Assembly: GCF_000184685.1 (NCBI RefSeq) | Contig: NC_014830.1 | Coordinates: 3,410,001 to 3,474,000 of the forward strand | Length of the DNA: 64,000 nt | Direction: 5' to 3' | Origin: Intrasporangium calvum DSM 43043 | GTDB taxonomy: Bacteria > Actinomycetota > Actinomycetes > Actinomycetales > Dermatophilaceae | In this document: positions 61,035 to 64,000 of the stretch, one piece after another | Layout of the letters: each line of letters opens with the position of its first letter | How positions within the stretch are numbered: position 1 is the first letter of the stretch | Notes under the pieces: generated by a model | The model's database searches: none | Told to the model about the DNA's origin: nothing | The model's input: only the letters and a program-made list of their open reading frames with translations | Translations under genes and position numbers: made by a program

Positions 61035-62017
61035 TGGGCGACACCCTTCAGGACTAGTTCGATCGCGCGCACGATCTCTTCGGCTTGGGGGAAGAACGCC
61101 GCCTCGAGGTTGGGCGGGAATGGCGTGGGCGCGAACGGAGGCGTCACGCGTTGCACCGGGGCCTTCAGATCGAAGAAGGCCTTGTCGGCTGCAAGCGCCG
61201 CGATCTCTGCACCGGGCCCGTAGGGCGAAGGCGAGTCATGCACGATAACGAGCCGACCGGTCCTCGCCACGGATTCGAGTACTGTCTCCTCGTCAACAGG
61301 GCTGATGGTGCGCAGGTCGATGACCTCCACCTCCACCTGCGGGGCCAGTTGCTCGGCGGCTGCAAGCACACGATGCACCGCAGCACCCCAGCTGACCACC
61401 GTGACGTGACTACCGGGGCGCGCAACCGATGCCTTACCGATGGGTACGATCACCTCGGGGTCCTCAGGCACCTCACCGCGCATCGACCAGAGCGAAAGGC
61501 TCTCGATCACGACCACAGGGTTGTCGTCCCGGATCGCTGCTTTGAGTAGGCCCTTTGCGTCGGCCGGATTGGAACCCCACACGACCTTCAGACCGGGCAC
61601 GTTCCCCAACCAACCCTCGAAGCTCTGGCTGTGCTGGGGGCCCGTTCCCCGTCCAGCGCCCGAAAGCGTCCGGACCACCATCGGGGCTTTGTAGCTGCCC
61701 CCTGACATGTACGAGATCTTTGCCGCCTGGTTGACCAGTTGGTCCATTGCGAGGGGCATGAAGTCCATGAACATCACCTCAGCCACCGGGCGGAGTCCAG
61801 TCATCGCCGCCCCCAGCGCCGTCCCCACGATCGCCGCTTCGCTGATGGGCGTGTCCCGCACCCGCCATTCCCCGAACCTGTCAAGCAGCTTTACCGTGGC
61901 CCCAAAAGGACCGCCCGGCTCCCCGACGTCCTCACCGATGACGCAGACGGACGAGTCGCGCTCCATCTCCTCGGCCAGAGCGCTGTTGATGGCCTGCCAG
62001 TACTTGATCTGTCCCAT
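61031..62017 (-). CDS. 2-oxoacid/acetoin dehydrogenase E1 beta subunit
   Basis: 328 aa from the ATG at 62017 (the frame is open to 62092). Matches TPP-dependent E1 beta: IGEDVGEPGGPFGATVKLL, then RVRDTPISEAAIVGTALGAA, then GRGTGPQHSQSFEGWL, then DLRTISPVDEETVLESVART. With the alpha subunit it forms the decarboxylating component. Two nt after the alpha gene. Confidence 0.9.
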   Translation of the reverse strand: MGQIKYWQAINSALAEEMERDSSVCVIGEDVGEPGGPFGATVKLLDRFGEWRVRDTPISEAAIVGTALGAAMTGLRPVAEVMFMDFMPLAMDQLVNQAAKISYMSGGSYKAPMVVRTLSGAGRGTGPQHSQSFEGWLGNVPGLKVVWGSNPADAKGLLKAAIRDDNPVVVIESLSLWSMRGEVPEDPEVIVPIGKASVARPGSHVTVVSWGAAVHRVLAAAEQLAPQVEVEVIDLRTISPVDEETVLESVARTGRLVIVHDSPSPYGPGAEIAALAADKAFFDLKAPVQRVTPPFAPTPFPPNLEAAFFPQAEEIVRAIELVLKGVAQ

Positions 62018-62019
62018 GC

Positions 62020-63018
62020 TCAGCTCTCCGCACCCGTGTAGACGTCCTGGACCAGCGACTCGATAGGCGCTGGGGGTAGACCCTCTGCCCACTCGGCCGC
62101 GCGTTCGACCGAATCCTTGATTCGGTCGTCGATCTCCTCGAGCTCGGCCACGCTGATAACTCCCGATTCAGTCACGCGCGCGCGGAACTGAAGGATCGGG
62201 TCGCGCAGCTTCCATTCGTCCCGCTCCTGGACGGAGCGGTACTTCTGCGGGTCCCCCTCGAAGTGCCCATGCCACCGGTACGTCTTGCACTCCAGAAGTG
62301 TCGGCCCCTCGCCGCGGCGTGCTCGGTTGACCGCTCGCTCGGTCGCTCCCTGGACCGCCAAGACATCGTTACCGTCCACGATCTCAGCCGGGATGCCGTA
62401 CGGCGCCGCGAAGTCCGCGACGTTCTCGGCACTCAGATGCTTCGAGACGTGGGTCAACTCGGCGTACCCATTGTTCTCCACGACAAAGACGATCGGGAGG
62501 GCCCATAGGGCCGAGAGGTTCAGGACCTCGTGGAAGACCCCTTCGGCGACGGCGCCCTCCCCGAAGAAGCTAACCGCTACCCGGCCGTCGTTCTGGGCGC
62601 GAGCGCTGAACGCAGCCCCGGCGGCCATGGGAATGCCCCCACCGACAATGGCATTAGCGCCCAGGATTCCCACGTTGGTGTCCATTATGTGCATAGAGCC
62701 CGAGCGGCCCTTACAGTAGCCCTCCGCCCGCCCGAAGAGCTCTGCCATCATCCCTTCGACCTCGCCGCCCTTGGCGATGCAATGACCATGCCCGCGGTGG
62801 GTCGTAGTAATGAGATCTCTGCCGTCGAGAACGCTGCACACGCCTGCGGCAACGGCCTCCTGTCCTAGGGACAAATGCAGAAAGCCGGGAAGCCGACCGC
62901 CGGCAAAGAGGGCGGCGGCCTTCTGCTCGAACATCCGAATGGTCACCATCGTCCGATAGAGCGACACTGCGTCCCGGGCAGCGACGGACGGCTGGTTGAC
63001 TGTTGTTCCAACGCTCAC
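62020..63018 (-). CDS. 2-oxoacid/acetoin dehydrogenase E1 alpha subunit
   Basis: 332 aa from a GTG at 63018 that overlaps the MaoC-like gene's stop (GTGA) and has AAGGA 6 nt upstream. TPP/Mg motif SFFGEGAVAEGVFHEVLNLS followed by VVENNGYAE, and the HRGHGHCIAKGG loop. Closest in feel to acetoin-dehydrogenase-like E1 alpha. No E3 (dihydrolipoamide dehydrogenase) gene is in the window, so the housekeeping E3 may be used. Confidence 0.9.
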   Translation of the reverse strand: MSVGTTVNQPSVAARDAVSLYRTMVTIRMFEQKAAALFAGGRLPGFLHLSLGQEAVAAGVCSVLDGRDLITTTHRGHGHCIAKGGEVEGMMAELFGRAEGYCKGRSGSMHIMDTNVGILGANAIVGGGIPMAAGAAFSARAQNDGRVAVSFFGEGAVAEGVFHEVLNLSALWALPIVFVVENNGYAELTHVSKHLSAENVADFAAPYGIPAEIVDGNDVLAVQGATERAVNRARRGEGPTLLECKTYRWHGHFEGDPQKYRSVQERDEWKLRDPILQFRARVTESGVISVAELEEIDDRIKDSVERAAEWAEGLPPAPIESLVQDVYTGAES

Positions 63019-63446
63019 GATAGGTCCTTCACTGGAAGCTCGACGGTTGCCCAACCAGGCGCGCAGATGTCGCCATGCTGGTTGATTTCGCGCAGTTCGC
63101 AATGCACGAGGCTGCCCTCGACCGCGGTGACCGTGCCGGTGCAGCGAAGCTTGTCGCCTGGCGTGGCCAGATGTCTGTTCTGCCAACGGAACCGGTGCAA
63201 TGTCGCTCGCGGTCCAGCCCATGACATCACCGTCTGGACAAGGAAACACCCATGCAGATGGCTCTGGACGAGGACGTCGGGATAGCCCTCTTCTGCCGCG
63301 TACGCTTGGTCGTAGTGGATGCGGTGGGCGTTCCACGTGATTGCGCTGAAGCGGAACAGTTGCACATGGGTCGGCTCCCAAACGACCTCTGGAAGCTCGG
63401 TGCCGACGGTAACCTCGCCGGCGAAAAGCGTCTGTATGTCGAGCAC
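63015..63446 (-). CDS. MaoC-like (hot-dog) hydratase subunit
   Basis: 143 aa from a GTG at 63446 with AGGGAAG upstream; the frame is open further. Hot-dog motif: SAITWNAHRIHYDQAYAAEE, then VLVQSHLHGCFLVQTV. The conserved DxxxxH-like catalytic pair appears modified (WNAHRIHYD). It is probably one half of a two-subunit hydratase with the next gene, as in HTD2/ChsH-type systems. Confidence 0.75.
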   Translation of the reverse strand: MLDIQTLFAGEVTVGTELPEVVWEPTHVQLFRFSAITWNAHRIHYDQAYAAEEGYPDVLVQSHLHGCFLVQTVMSWAGPRATLHRFRWQNRHLATPGDKLRCTGTVTAVEGSLVHCELREINQHGDICAPGWATVELPVKDLS

Positions 63447-63457
63447 GTTCTTCCCTC

Positions 63458-63973
63458 TCAGCGTGCGATGAAGGTCTCGCGGCAGGTCACCAGCAGCCGC
63501 TCGTCCCCGTCGAAATACCTGCGCAGCAGATGCAGCAGGAGGAGCGACCCTGAGGGGCCACTTTTTAGCTGAACGTCGTCGACCGACAACTCCATCCACA
63601 CCTCGAGGCCGTCGATGACGTCGGCGTGGAACTCAAGGTCTTGGCCAGCTCCCATGAGACGAAGGCCCTCGAGCGGAACCTCACCAAGCTCAGTCCGCCC
63701 AGCTCCGTCTGGCCTGAGGGAGTTCTCCGGGGGGCCGGGCTCCCAAGTCATAAGCGAGGTGAGGAACAGCGGCGGCGCCACAGTCTGTTGGTGGCCGGCA
63801 GCCCTCGCGGCCTCGGCGTCCAGGTACACGTCATTTTGGTCTCCGATCGCGTAGGCGAAGCGCTGGAACTCCTTCTCGGTCACCGTCCCAAGGAGTGTTC
63901 GGTGCCGCTTGCCGATGCTCGCACGCGCAGCAGCGTAAGATTTTTCCACCGCCTCCGACTGGGTCTTCATCAT
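63458..63973 (-). CDS. FAS1-like/MaoC N-terminal dehydratase domain protein
   Basis: 171 aa; start ATG at 63973 or 63970. Pattern RHRTLLGTVTEKEFQRFAYA, then GDQNDVYLDAEAARAAGH, then APPLFLTSL, typical of the FAS1_DH-region half of split MaoC hydratases. Twelve nt before the second half. The operon may continue upstream beyond the window. Confidence 0.75.
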   Translation of the reverse strand: MMKTQSEAVEKSYAAARASIGKRHRTLLGTVTEKEFQRFAYAIGDQNDVYLDAEAARAAGHQQTVAPPLFLTSLMTWEPGPPENSLRPDGAGRTELGEVPLEGLRLMGAGQDLEFHADVIDGLEVWMELSVDDVQLKSGPSGSLLLLHLLRRYFDGDERLLVTCRETFIAR

Positions 63974-64000
63974 CGGCCCCCAATCACGCGTCGGACTTCA

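Noticed and set aside
1-64000. CRISPR array
   Set aside because: No regularly spaced repeats were seen and no cas1/cas2 genes. The Cas4-like nuclease belongs to another context.

Overview
The window is GC-rich DNA from an actinomycete. The signs are frequent GTG and TTG starts, an F420-type luciferase-like oxidoreductase, an actinobacterial-style type IV secretion gene set (DUF6112, SCO6880-like, NlpC/P60) and a MobF relaxase. I cannot name the genus. Most of it (left edge to about 53.5 kb) reads as one integrative and conjugative element (ICE) loaded with anti-phage genes. The right 10 kb is a compact catabolic operon.

Layout. (1) 1-16.6 kb, left defence block. A minus-strand operon has two unrecognised genes, one a glycine-rich membrane protein between coiled coils, leading into a SNF2 helicase that looks like DISARM DrmD and runs off the left edge. 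Next comes a plus-strand trio: DUF6361, phospholipase D and an SF2 helicase, which resembles Azaca in composition. Then a minus-strand trio: a YbjN/CesT-fold (TY-Chap-like) protein, a RecB/Cas4-like nuclease with a four-cysteine cluster, and an SF1 helicase. I could not match this last trio to a named system and it is the best candidate for something undescribed. (2) 16.7-34.2 kb, conjugation and control. It holds the MobF relaxase, small accessory genes, a Nudix hydrolase overlapping tail-to-tail with a large HTH regulator, a perfect inverted pair of DnaA-box-like sequences, and then the T4SS run (NlpC/P60, DUF6112, VirB8-, VirB6-, SCO6880- and VirB4-like). (3) 34.2-44.7 kb, cargo and insertion sequences. 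Two different IS110 transposases are followed by a GIY-YIG/RAMA protein, a second copy of the TY-Chap-like gene, a PUA/EVE-DUF3883 nuclease with a small partner, an XRE regulator, and a complete IS21 element with terminal repeats and a 4-bp target duplication. (4) 44.7-53.5 kb, ICE maintenance. It has the VirD4 coupling protein, DUF4913, a CHC2/Toprim primase-like protein, accessory genes, excisionase and tyrosine integrase, followed at once by a stop-containing remnant of another integrase.

(5) 53.9-64 kb is a tightly overlapping minus-strand operon of twelve genes: a two-part MaoC-type hydratase, E1-alpha, E1-beta, a stand-alone lipoyl protein and an E2 catalytic core (a 2-oxoacid/acetoin-type dehydrogenase with a split E2), an SDR, two enoyl-CoA hydratase family proteins, an MDR dehydrogenase, an acyl-CoA ligase and an LLM flavin oxidoreductase. 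Together they suggest CoA activation, hydration, oxidation and thiolytic or oxidative cleavage of an organic acid. The substrate cannot be read from the sequence.

How the parts work together: int/xis move the element, relaxase, coupling protein and T4SS transfer it, the primase-like protein probably supports replication in a new host, and the defence cargo protects the host. No CRISPR array and no convincing rRNA or tRNA gene was seen.
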